A stretch of 64,000 bases of DNA, taken from positions 2,480,001 through 2,544,000 of the forward strand of contig NZ_JAUSXT010000001.1 in assembly GCF_030816235.1 (NCBI RefSeq), read 5' to 3'. The stretch comes from Microbacterium sp. W4I4. Its GTDB lineage: Bacteria > Actinomycetota > Actinomycetes > Actinomycetales > Microbacteriaceae. Below are positions 35,023 through 42,909 of the stretch, piece by piece. The notes under the pieces are model-generated. The model searched no databases. It was given only the letters and a program-made list of their open reading frames with translations, and was not told the DNA's origin. The position numbers and the translations under genes were made by a program. Numbering within the stretch: the stretch's first letter is position 1; the number at the start of each line of letters is the position of its first letter.

Positions 35023-35805
35023 TCAGAGTTCGGGCAGCCGCTCCGCGATCACGCGTGCCGTGGCGGCGGGGTCGGGGCGGTGCATCACCGACTCCGGCAC
35101 GACGACCAGCTCCGCGCCGTCCATGACCGAGGCGAGCCGGTCGGATGCCGCGAGCAGGAACGGGAAGGTCTGCGCGCCGCGCAGCACCGTGACGGATGCC
35201 GAGACGTCGAGAAGTGTCGGGTCGACCTGCTTCAGCCGAAGCGTCAGCCGGGTGTCGTAGACCGTCGACTGCGCCAGTGGGGCCAGCGCCGCGAGCTGTC
35301 CGCTCGCGCGTCCTGCCTCCACCATCTCGGCGGGCAGCCCGATGGCCTCCCGTTGGAAGGAGGCCACCGCCTCTTCGGGTCTGCCGGCATCCACGAACGC
35401 CTGCAGCCTCTCCGGCATCTCGTCACCGAAACCGCTTCCGTCGAAGTCGATCGGCGGCTCGGAGAGGAAGAGCGCGCCCGTGGGCACGCCGCGCATCGCC
35501 GCGTACAGCGCGAGCACCGCTCCCGAGGAGTGCCCGAGCACGGCATCCGCCCCTCCCGCTGCGTCGATGACGGCGGCGAGATCATCGGCCTCGTCCTTCG
35601 GCGTCGAATCCGGGTGGTCGCCGCTGGCGCCGCGCGCCCGGCGATCCCACACGACCGCGCGGAAGCCCGCATCCGTCAGCGCATCCGAGAGCGGCCCGGC
35701 GTCCGCGGCGGTCGACAGTGCGCCGTTCACGATCACGACCGTGCGCCCCTCGCCCGTCGCGGTGAAGGAGATGGTGGTCCCGTCAGCAGAGGTCGTGGTG
35801 GACAT
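35023..35805 (-). CDS. Alpha/beta-hydrolase
   Basis: 260 residues from ATG 35805. It has an alpha/beta-hydrolase fold with nucleophile elbow GHSSGAVLA, preceded by VVIVNGALS (oxyanion strand) and AVVWDRRARGASG. The C-terminal VVPESVMHRPDP supplies the probable catalytic His. Cytoplasmic; the substrate is unknown. This is the typical size of the family. Confidence 0.85.
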   Translation of the reverse strand: MSTTTSADGTTISFTATGEGRTVVIVNGALSTAADAGPLSDALTDAGFRAVVWDRRARGASGDHPDSTPKDEADDLAAVIDAAGGADAVLGHSSGAVLALYAAMRGVPTGALFLSEPPIDFDGSGFGDEMPERLQAFVDAGRPEEAVASFQREAIGLPAEMVEAGRASGQLAALAPLAQSTVYDTRLTLRLKQVDPTLLDVSASVTVLRGAQTFPFLLAASDRLASVMDGAELVVVPESVMHRPDPAATARVIAERLPEL

Positions 35806-35849
35806 GGCCCCATGCAACCACGGTCCGGCGCGGGATGCCAGAGGTGGGG

Positions 35850-36233
35850 CTAGCCGACCGCCTTCACCGTGACGACCATGCCCAGGGCACGGTGATTGCT
35901 CACCGAGCACCAGCCGTCCAGGTCGGCGGAGATCACGCCCACCTTGATCACCACGGACTCGCCGGGGGATATCTGGCCGGAGTCGGCGTCGTTCGCGAAC
36001 ACCAGATCGTGCACGACGTCGCCGGTGTTCTCCAGGGTGACGACGAGGTCGTTCCCCTTCGGCACCTCGATCACGTCGGGGACGAACCGCATCCCCTGGA
36101 CCTTCACCATGACCTCGGTCTTCCTCCCGGTTCCGGTCGCGGCGGGTGCGGGGGAGCATCCGACCAGGGTCAGCAGCCCCGTGCCGGCGACGAGGGCGCT
36201 CGACGTCAATAGGGCGCGACGGGTGATGGGCAT
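35850..36233 (-). CDS. Exported cupredoxin-domain lipoprotein
   Basis: 127 residues from ATG 36233, GGAGAG upstream. The N-terminus combines TRRALL (possible Tat motif), a hydrophobic core and lipobox LTLVGCS, so the mature protein is probably a lipid-anchored surface protein. The rest is a single cupredoxin fold. Copper ligands are visible as His in VVHDLVF and Cys, His and Met in WCSVSNHRALGM. Probably a small electron carrier or copper-handling protein. It sits 23 bases downstream of the phosphatase-like gene. Confidence 0.82.
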   Translation of the reverse strand: MPITRRALLTSSALVAGTGLLTLVGCSPAPAATGTGRKTEVMVKVQGMRFVPDVIEVPKGNDLVVTLENTGDVVHDLVFANDADSGQISPGESVVIKVGVISADLDGWCSVSNHRALGMVVTVKAVG

Positions 36234-36256
36234 GGTCTCTCCGCGGTTGAGGGGGG

Positions 36257-36915
36257 TCACGACTCGGACGGCTCCATCGGCAGGTGCGCCCCGTGGTTCC
36301 ACGCGAGGATCGCCGGCTGCTCGCGCGAGAACCCGAGAACGGATGTCGAACCGGCATCCAGCGAGATGGATGCCGCGAACCGCGGAGCCTGCCGCAGGAA
36401 CACGGCGGTGAGGATGCGCAGGTAATGGCCGTGGGCGACGAGGGCGACGTCCCCCTCGCCCATCGCCGGCAGCACGCGGGTCAGCACCCGCGAGGCGCGC
36501 GGGCGGCGACCTCCTCGACGGTCTCGCCGGGCGTCTCGCCACGGATCACACCGTGCTCGAACGCGGTCCAGTTGTAGCCGAGCTCTGCGCGGATGTCCTT
36601 GGTCGTGCGTCCCTCGTATCCGCCGTAGTCCCACTCCACGAGCAGCGGATCGATATCGGCGTGCAGGCCGGCGAGCTCGGCGGTGCGGCGGGCGCGCTCG
36701 AGCGGTGAGCTGAGAACGAGCCGGAAGTCGTAGCCGCGCACGAGCTCACCGGCGGCGCTCGCGAGCGCCTCGCCGTGCGGGGTCAGGGGGATGTCGGTGC
36801 GGCCGGTGTGCCTGCCGGTGCGCGACCAGTCCGTCTCGCCGTGGCGAAGCAGCACGAGCTTGCCCTGCGGGTTGTCGGGTGCAGGGCGATCGGGGAGCGG
36901 GTCGGTCTCGGTCAC
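36257..36915 (-). pseudogene. Histidine phosphatase (phosphoglycerate mutase-like), frame apparently shifted
   Basis: GTG 36915. The first part has the phosphohistidine motif LVLLRHGETDWSRTGRHTGRTDIPLT and LSSPLERARRTAELAG. The frame then reads ARAPRGC and stops. The next frame continues correctly: ASRVLTRVLPAMGEGDVALVAHGHYLRILTAVFL, with the second catalytic His, to the stop at 36257. Removing a CG pair from the CGCGCG run at about 36495-36500 joins them into a normal protein of about 218 residues. Such enzymes remove phosphate from small metabolites. Likely recent slippage or sequence error. Confidence 0.8.
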
Positions 36916-37017
36916 ACGGCAACCGTACTCCGCGGGAGTGATCGCTGTGCGGGTCGACCGATCGGGCGAAGAGCTGGTCGAAGGCTTGCGATCCGGCAGG
37001 CGCCTGGCGGATCTGCG

Positions 37018-37232
37018 GTGATCAGCGTCATCGACACCTCGGTGCTCATCGACCACAGTCGGGGTGTGGCTGCCGCGCGGGAGAGCTGGGACGCCGGTGG
37101 CTGCCGGCCTTCACCGGTATCGATGCGGCTGAGTTCATCATCGCGGCGACCACCGAGCTCCTCGAAGCGCGACTGCTCACCCGAGACGTCAAGCACTTCC
37201 CGATGATCGAGGGGCTCGTCGCGCCCTACTGA
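37018..37232 (+). pseudogene. VapC-like PIN toxin remnant
   Basis: The N-terminal VISVIDTSVLIDHSRG carries the first PIN-domain acid, and the C-terminal IDAAEFIIAATTELLEARLLTRDVKHFPMIEG is in another frame and holds the later acids. The middle, about 60 residues in intact VapC proteins, is missing. The GTG overlaps an upstream stop (GTGA), as in vapBC pairs, and RSGEELVEGLRSGRRLADLR just upstream may be the end of a lost antitoxin. Not expected to be active. Confidence 0.65.
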
Positions 37233-37247
37233 CCGCTGCACGCGGGA

Positions 37248-37277
37248 CGCATATCCATTCAATGGAATAGATATGCG
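37248..37277. promoter_or_regulatory. Nested inverted repeats upstream of the mhqO-like gene, probable operator
   Basis: CGCATATC at 37248-37255 pairs exactly with GATATGCG at 37270-37277. Inside lies a second palindrome TCCATTCAATGGA (37254-37266). It is an A/T-rich island in a GC-rich region, 49 bases before the ATG. Quinone-sensing MarR-type regulators such as MhqR bind similar ATATC/GATAT-ended palindromes in Bacillus; the same type of control is inferred. Confidence 0.6.
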
Positions 37278-37325
37278 TATGCCGCCGTTGTACGGGGAGT
37301 CAGCCCAACCCGCCTGGAGGCACCC

Positions 37326-38258
37326 GTGACCGTCAACGAGATCCGCCCCGCTTCGGCACCCGACGTCGTTCTCAGCGCAGACACCGACATGGATGCCGTG
37401 ACGCTGCGCGTCGGCGACCTCGAGGCGATGACCTCCTACTATGCCAACGCCCTCGCGCTCGACCCGATCGAAGAGCGCTCCCGCGGCGCGGAGGTGCACC
37501 GGGTGCTGGGCCGCGGCACCACTCCGATGGTGCGCCTGATCGGCACGCCGAACCTCCCCGGCGTCGACCCGCGCCAGGCCGGCCTCTTCCACACCGCATT
37601 CCTCTTCGACGACGCTCCCGCGCTCGCCGCCACCGTGCTGCGGGCTGCGCAGGACGATCGCGGACACTTCACCGGTTCCAGCGACCACCTCGTCAGCGAG
37701 GCGTTCTACTTCACCGATCCCGAGGGCAACGGCATCGAGCTCTACATCGACCGCGACCGCTCCGAGTGGCGGTACGAGAACGGCGCCCTGCAGATGTCGA
37801 CGCTGTACCTCGACCCCAACGCGTACCTGCAGCGTCATCTCGACGAGAACGTCCTGGCGAGCGTCGCCCGCGCCGCCGGCAAGGTCGGTCACGTGCACCT
37901 GCAGGTCGGCGACATCCCGACCGCCCGTGCCTTCTACATCGATGCGCTCGGCTTCGAGACCACCGTCGACACCTACCCGGGCGCGCTGTTCGCCTCGGCG
38001 GGCGGCTACCACCACCACGTCGCGATGAACACCTGGAACAGCGCCGGCGCCGGCCCGCGCGCCGCGAGCCTCGGACTCGGCGACGTCGCGATCACCGTCC
38101 CCGCCCGCGACGATCTCGACGCGCTCGCCGCCCGGCTCACGCACCGCAAACTGCAGTTCGCCGACGATGGCAACTCGATCTCGGTCGACGACCCGTGGGG
38201 AACGCGCGTCACCGTCGCGATTCCCGGTGCGGATGCCGAGGAGCTGCTGGCCCGATGA
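37326..38258 (+). CDS. mhqO: Ring-cleaving dioxygenase of the VOC/glyoxalase superfamily, MhqO-like
   Basis: 310 residues with two tandem VOC modules (about 20-140 and 165-300). Metal-ligand candidates lie in FHTAFLF, GIELYIDRD, VGHVHLQVGD and YHHHVAMNTW. Proteins of this build (MhqA/E/O, CatE) open hydroquinone or catechol rings. The next gene encodes an MhqD-like esterase and overlaps by ATGA, reproducing the mhqO/mhqD-type pairing known from quinone resistance. Assigned mainly on that pairing; the substrate is unproven. Confidence 0.8.
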   Translation: MTVNEIRPASAPDVVLSADTDMDAVTLRVGDLEAMTSYYANALALDPIEERSRGAEVHRVLGRGTTPMVRLIGTPNLPGVDPRQAGLFHTAFLFDDAPALAATVLRAAQDDRGHFTGSSDHLVSEAFYFTDPEGNGIELYIDRDRSEWRYENGALQMSTLYLDPNAYLQRHLDENVLASVARAAGKVGHVHLQVGDIPTARAFYIDALGFETTVDTYPGALFASAGGYHHHVAMNTWNSAGAGPRAASLGLGDVAITVPARDDLDALAARLTHRKLQFADDGNSISVDDPWGTRVTVAIPGADAEELLAR

Positions 38259-38905
38259 CCACGATGCTGCACGCGATCTCCTCCTCTGAGCAGATCGACC
38301 CGACGGCATCCGTCGTGGCGGTGTTCCTGCACGGCTTCGGATCGAACGAGCGCGACCTCGCCGGGCTGGCATACGCTCTCCCGGCCGGCCTCCCCTGGGT
38401 GTCGCTGCAGGCTCCGATCGCCGTCGGAACGGGCGCCTACGCCTGGTTCCCGATCGGCGAGCCGGGCAACCCCGACCCGGCGCAGGTCGCGGCCGCGGTC
38501 GACGCCATCTGGGCGTGGGCGGACGCCGCGCTGCCCGCAGGCGCCCGCATCGCACCGATCGGCTTCTCGCAGGGTGGGCTGATGGCGTCGCAGCTGCTGC
38601 GCACCGCACCGGAGCGTGTGATCGCCCCGGTCATCCTGGGCGGATTCGTGCAGGCCGGCGAGCAGCCGGGCGATGCCGTACTGCGCGAGACGCGCCCCGC
38701 GGTGTTCTCCGGCCGTGGCGAAGCCGACCGTGTGATCGCCGAACCCGCCGTGACCCGCACCGACGCCTGGCTGCCCGAGCACACCACCGCCACCGCCCGA
38801 AGCTACTCCGGCCTGGCGCACGGCATCGACGCCCGCGAGCTCGAGGACATGCGCGCATTCCTCACCGCGCAGCTGACGCCCGTGAGCGCGGAGACGCAGC
38901 CGTAG
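38255..38905 (+). CDS. mhqD: Phospholipase/carboxylesterase-family hydrolase, MhqD-like
   Basis: 216 residues. VVAVFLHGFGSNERDL gives the oxyanion loop, PIGFSQGGLMASQLL the nucleophile Ser, and SGLAHGIDARELEDM the catalytic His. This is the small YodD/MhqD carboxylesterase family. It is translationally coupled to the ring-cleaving dioxygenase, so it likely acts on the same aromatic or its cleavage product. It converges on the J-domain gene. Confidence 0.85.
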   Translation: MTTMLHAISSSEQIDPTASVVAVFLHGFGSNERDLAGLAYALPAGLPWVSLQAPIAVGTGAYAWFPIGEPGNPDPAQVAAAVDAIWAWADAALPAGARIAPIGFSQGGLMASQLLRTAPERVIAPVILGGFVQAGEQPGDAVLRETRPAVFSGRGEADRVIAEPAVTRTDAWLPEHTTATARSYSGLAHGIDARELEDMRAFLTAQLTPVSAETQP

Positions 38906-38917
38906 GACGCACGCCGG

Positions 38918-39832
38918 TCAGGGTGTGCGCACCCTCACGGCCCGCCTCAGGCGTGCCCGCACGTCGAACGCCTCGGTCATCCCGAGCGGCCGTCCGCCGG
39001 GAACGCCGGTGCGCAGCAGCGGGCGCAGGGCGCTGCGCCGTACCACGGCGACCGGCACACCGCGCACGCTGCCCAGCGTGGTGATCGGATGCTCGAGGTC
39101 CTCGTCGGGGAGGATCAGGACCGCCCCGCCGAAGCGCACTCTCGCCGTGCGGGCGATCCAGCGCATCCGGCTCAGCAGGTCCGCGACCGGTGTCACCTCG
39201 CGTTCGGGGCCGGCGATCACCTCGCCCTGGCGGAATCGGACCGGATCGCCGAAGTCCTCCGAGACCAGGCCGTACAGTCCGCTCGGTGCCAGAACGACAT
39301 GGTCGAGCACGGCATCCTGCTCGCACTCGACCCCGTGCCAGGCGGTGAAGCCGATGCCCAAGCCGTCGATCGCGGCCGCCGTGCTCTCCTCGGCGAGTGC
39401 GTCGGCAAGCAGGCGCCGCACCTCCCACGGAGCCGAGCGCACGACTGCGGGGTCGTACGCCTCACGGGCCGCCAGCGGGTGACCGAGGTGCTCGGCGAGC
39501 AGCTCCAGGTAGCGTTGCCGCCGCCATCCGCCCGCCTGCCCGTACGACATCGTGCGGGGCCGGGTTCCGGCGCGGGAGGCGGATGCCGAGGGCGCACCCC
39601 AGGTCACAGCATCCCGGCCCCGGTCGTACGCCGTCCGGCCGTCGGGCGTGCCGACGTGCTCCCAGGCCCGCTGCACGCGGATGAACAGCGCGGCATCGCC
39701 GCCCGTGTCGGGGTGCGTCTGCCGCAGGCGCAGCCGGTAGGCGCGGCGCAGCTCGTCGTCGTCGACCGTCGCTGAGACGCCGAGCACCTCATAGGCGGAT
39801 GCTGCCAGCGGCCCTTCGAACGTCACCCTCAC
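38918..39832 (-). CDS. J-domain protein with a nuclease-related-like C-terminal domain
   Basis: 304 residues. The J domain is at residues about 12-75 (SAYEVLGVSATVDDDELRRAYRLRLRQTHPDTGGD) with the HPD motif at 40-42, which stimulates DnaK ATPase. There is no Gly/Phe or zinc-finger region, so it is not a general DnaJ. The C-terminal half (WHGVECEQDAVLDHVVLAPSGLYGLVSEDFGDPV) resembles NERD-type nuclease-related sequence, in which a secreted or bound substrate is handled; this assignment is weaker. Function unknown. Confidence 0.72.
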   Translation of the reverse strand: MRVTFEGPLAASAYEVLGVSATVDDDELRRAYRLRLRQTHPDTGGDAALFIRVQRAWEHVGTPDGRTAYDRGRDAVTWGAPSASASRAGTRPRTMSYGQAGGWRRQRYLELLAEHLGHPLAAREAYDPAVVRSAPWEVRRLLADALAEESTAAAIDGLGIGFTAWHGVECEQDAVLDHVVLAPSGLYGLVSEDFGDPVRFRQGEVIAGPEREVTPVADLLSRMRWIARTARVRFGGAVLILPDEDLEHPITTLGSVRGVPVAVVRRSALRPLLRTGVPGGRPLGMTEAFDVRARLRRAVRVRTP

Positions 39833-39869
39833 ACGATAAGCGGTCGCTGACCCCGGCTACGCTGAAGAC

Positions 39870-40049
39870 ATGACCAAGAGCACCGTCTGGACCGTCCTCG
39901 GCGTGATCGTCGCCGTCGTCATCGCCTGGTGGGTGGTGAGCGCGCTGTTCTCGCTGCTGTGGTTCATCGCCAAGCTCGCCCTGGTCGCCGTCGTCGCCGT
40001 CGCGGTCTACGCCGGACTGCGCTCCCTGCTCAGCAGGCAGGACCGCTGA
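39870..40049 (+). CDS. Small membrane protein
   Basis: 59 residues: MTKSTVWTVLGVIVAVVIA..., two hydrophobic segments (about 7-22 and 24-48) and a basic end SLLSRQDR. It is divergent from the J-domain gene (38 bases apart). High G/C third positions and a membrane-protein pattern support coding. No family recognised. Confidence 0.7.
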   Translation: MTKSTVWTVLGVIVAVVIAWWVVSALFSLLWFIAKLALVAVVAVAVYAGLRSLLSRQDR

Positions 40050-40055
40050 GCACTC

Positions 40056-40856
40056 TCATTCCTCCTGCAGGAACTGCAGCGCCGCGAGTCGGAAGTCCTT
40101 CGAACCCGGCGCGTTGAAGTGGTGCCGACCGGGGATCTCGAAGAACGAGCTCTTCGGTGCGGCATCGGCCAGACGCCGGGAGCCGCCGATCACGGCATCC
40201 GCCGACCCGGTCGCGAACAGCACCGGCTGCTGCGGTGCGTGCGCAGGGTCGGGGTCGATCGAACGAGAGTCGCGCATGCCCTCGGCCAGCGCGAGCAGCG
40301 CGTAGAGGTCGTTGCCCGATACCCGCTCGGCCAGGGCGATGTAGTTCTGGGTGACCGGATCGGTGACGGGCGTGCCGTCGGCGGCGTAACGACGCACCTG
40401 ATCGATGTCGAGGCGGTCGAGCGGGATGCCGTCGGGCACGCCGCCCAGCACGGCGCGGGGGATGCGGTCGCCGAGATCCTGCAGCACCTGCCAGCCCACA
40501 CGGGCGCCGAGCGAATAGCCGACGTAGAACGTCTCGTCGACGAGGAACGTGTCGAGCACGGCCTCGATGTCGCGGGCGAGGGCGCGCACCGCGTAGCCGT
40601 CGGCATCGTGCGGCTTCTGGCTGGCGCCGTGCCCGCGCTGGTCGATGCCGAGGATGCGGTAGCCCTCGCGCTCCAGCATCCGCACCCACCCGGTGTGCAG
40701 CCAGGTGTCGGCCGTGCTCGAGGCGAATCCGTGCACGAGCACCACGGTCGGGGCATCCAGGTCGCCCCACGAGTACGTCGCGAGGGCGACCCCGTCGCCC
40801 ACTTCGATGAACTGCGGGTGCGGCATCCGAGTCAGATCTGCAAGTAGGTCGGCCAC
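40056..40856 (-). CDS. Alpha/beta-hydrolase
   Basis: 266 residues. It has VVLVHGFASS for the oxyanion strand, ILGIDQRGHGASQKP, the nucleophile in VGYSLGARVGW, the acid in ATGSADAVIGG and the His in IPGRHHFNAPG. Cytoplasmic, single domain. It resembles epoxide-hydrolase and haloperoxidase-type family members; substrate unknown. It converges on the small membrane-protein gene. Confidence 0.88.
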   Translation of the reverse strand: MADLLADLTRMPHPQFIEVGDGVALATYSWGDLDAPTVVLVHGFASSTADTWLHTGWVRMLEREGYRILGIDQRGHGASQKPHDADGYAVRALARDIEAVLDTFLVDETFYVGYSLGARVGWQVLQDLGDRIPRAVLGGVPDGIPLDRLDIDQVRRYAADGTPVTDPVTQNYIALAERVSGNDLYALLALAEGMRDSRSIDPDPAHAPQQPVLFATGSADAVIGGSRRLADAAPKSSFFEIPGRHHFNAPGSKDFRLAALQFLQEE

Positions 40857-40880
40857 ACCTCCATCATGCTCCTGCCCGTG

Positions 40881-42896
40881 CTACCCGAGGCTGATCGTGA
40901 ACCCGCCGCCGCGTAGGCGCACCTCGCCGCTGCGTGTGGCCTGGCCGTGCTGGACGCCGTCACGGTCGAAGGCGCGCCCGTCACCCGGCGCGAGGGAGGC
41001 GGTTCGTCGATCCTCCGCCGTGCCGTTCGCGTAGAGCACGGCGGCTCCGCCGTCCGTCTCGTAGACCGCCGTCGCGACGAGCGGCTGGATGACCAGGGCG
41101 TCCAGCCGCAGGTCGCCCCGGCTCGTGCAGCGCACCACCGCGTGCGCGCCCGCCTCGCCCAGCCGCTGGGGAACCAGCATCCCGTCGGCCTCGCTGAGGC
41201 CGCGGTCACCCGTGCCTCCTGCCGGGGTCGTCTTCGACCACGTGCTCCCGCTCGCGCGCACCTCCCAGACGGCATCGCCCGACGGTGGAGCCTGCCTCCA
41301 CACCAGCGCGTGCAGCACGGCGGGCTCCGCGACCCCGAACTCGACCCACTCGCCCTCCGGCACGTGCACGTACGCACCTCCGGAGAGGTTCCCCTCGCCG
41401 GTCCACGCGCCGCTCCCGGGGCGGATCACGGTGCACCCCGGCGACCTGCGCGCCGACTCCGCGTCGATCGCGCGCAGCCCGGTGTGCGCGCGCAGTCCCG
41501 AGATCGACACGGCGATCGCGGCGACATCCGGATGCGCATCCAGCAGCAGCATCGTCAGCTGGCCGTGGATCGTGGATTCGGCGCCCGAGTTGTGATTGAC
41601 CCGCCCGTCGGTCTCGACCCCGTCGAAGGTGACGCCGGTCGCCGGGTCGTACACGGCCACGCCCGCAGGATTGGCTCCGAAGAACCAGCCGGCGGCGAGC
41701 CCGGCCAGCACGCGGTGACCGTCGCCTCCGGCCTGCACGGCACCGGCGACCCGGCCGTGCGCTCCGTAGGCGATCTGCGCCTCGGCCGGAAGCGGTGCCC
41801 AGGCGTTCGACGGACCCCCGCAGGCCAGCACGAGAGGCGTGAAGCCGCCGGCATCCGCCCGGGATGCCGTGAGCCAGTCGGCCCGGCCCAGCAGAGCACC
41901 GGCGGCGCCGAGAGCCTCCGGTGCCGCGCCGCCCCACGCGTGCCAGAAGCCCGGCGATCCCGTCCAGGGCAGCACGGCACCGAACGGCCAGCCGGCCGAG
42001 GGGTCGGATGCCAGGGCCGCGACGCGCTCGCCGTAGACGGTCAGCGCCCGCCGGAGGCGCGCGTCACCGGGGCGAGCACGCAGTGCGGCGGTCAGGCCGA
42101 GCATCGCCTCGGCCGTGGCATCCGCTCCTCCCGTGATCAGCCATGCGGGAAGGTCGATCCCGTCGCTCGTGACGAAGGCGCCCGCCCTCGACAGCGACTC
42201 GCGCTCCAGCGCATCCAGGCACAGGTGCAGGCGGTCGAGCAGGAAGCCGGCGAAGTCTGCATCCTCCTCCCGGAACGCGGCATAGCCTTCACCGAGCGCC
42301 CACACGGTGCGCGCGAGCCAGTACGACTCCGCGGAGTCGGAGGGATCGGGCAGCTCGACGGGGATGGCGCTCGGGTTGAGGGTGCCGTCCTCCTGCTGCC
42401 ACAGCACGACGCAGCCCGCGCTCGGTCCGTCGACGGTCTGCAGGAACGCCAATGCCCGCAGCAGCCCGCGCGCCCCGTCGCGGCTGCGGCCGTCGTCCGA
42501 GACGCTCCAGTCGCGCAGGAAGACCACGGCGGCGCGTGCGATGTCGTCGGCGTTGAACGCGCCCTGGCTCCAGTACCCCGTCGTCGCATCCCTCGTGCCT
42601 CCACCCACTCGGCGGAAGCCGCCAGCGCCGTCCGCGTCGGCGTAGGTCCAGGGCGCGAGCACCGAGGGATCCTCGTCGATCCCGTAGGTCGTGTGCGCCG
42701 CGCTCGCCGTCACCGGAACCTCGGCCAGCAGGAACCGCAGGTGGCTGAGATTCGTCAGCCGCGCGCCTTCCGCAGCCGCGAGGGGCCGGGCGGCGGCATC
42801 GGGCCCAGGGGCGCCGAAGGCCGTCCGAGCCGGGAGCAGTGTCAGGGCGGACGCCGCCCCGATCACCGTCAGGAATCCGCGTCGAGTGGTGTCCAT
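40881..42896 (-). CDS. Tat-exported protein of unknown family in the beta-mannoside operon
   Basis: 671 residues from ATG 42896. A twin-arginine signal (DTTRRGFLTVIGAASALTLL...AFGAPG) predicts folded export. Residues about 60-470 look like an all-helical hairpin array (repeated ARTVWALGEGYAAF, LLDRLHLCLDALE, MLGLTAALRARPGDARLRR), as in six-hairpin (alpha/alpha)6 glycosidases and lyases. The last about 180 residues are beta-rich (GGAYVHVPEGEWVEF ... LRGGGFTISLG), like a carbohydrate-binding sandwich. It is last in the operon behind GH130. A secreted enzyme releasing oligosaccharides for the importer is a reasonable guess, but I do not recognise the family. Confidence 0.65.
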   Translation of the reverse strand: MDTTRRGFLTVIGAASALTLLPARTAFGAPGPDAAARPLAAAEGARLTNLSHLRFLLAEVPVTASAAHTTYGIDEDPSVLAPWTYADADGAGGFRRVGGGTRDATTGYWSQGAFNADDIARAAVVFLRDWSVSDDGRSRDGARGLLRALAFLQTVDGPSAGCVVLWQQEDGTLNPSAIPVELPDPSDSAESYWLARTVWALGEGYAAFREEDADFAGFLLDRLHLCLDALERESLSRAGAFVTSDGIDLPAWLITGGADATAEAMLGLTAALRARPGDARLRRALTVYGERVAALASDPSAGWPFGAVLPWTGSPGFWHAWGGAAPEALGAAGALLGRADWLTASRADAGGFTPLVLACGGPSNAWAPLPAEAQIAYGAHGRVAGAVQAGGDGHRVLAGLAAGWFFGANPAGVAVYDPATGVTFDGVETDGRVNHNSGAESTIHGQLTMLLLDAHPDVAAIAVSISGLRAHTGLRAIDAESARRSPGCTVIRPGSGAWTGEGNLSGGAYVHVPEGEWVEFGVAEPAVLHALVWRQAPPSGDAVWEVRASGSTWSKTTPAGGTGDRGLSEADGMLVPQRLGEAGAHAVVRCTSRGDLRLDALVIQPLVATAVYETDGGAAVLYANGTAEDRRTASLAPGDGRAFDRDGVQHGQATRSGEVRLRGGGFTISLG

Positions 42897-42909
42897 GTCA
42901 TCGTGTCCT

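Noticed and set aside
37475..37485. AGAGCGCTCCC, resembling a CebR operator
   Set aside because: It lies inside the coding region of the mhqO-like gene, lacks the outer bases of the palindrome and no sugar gene is nearby.
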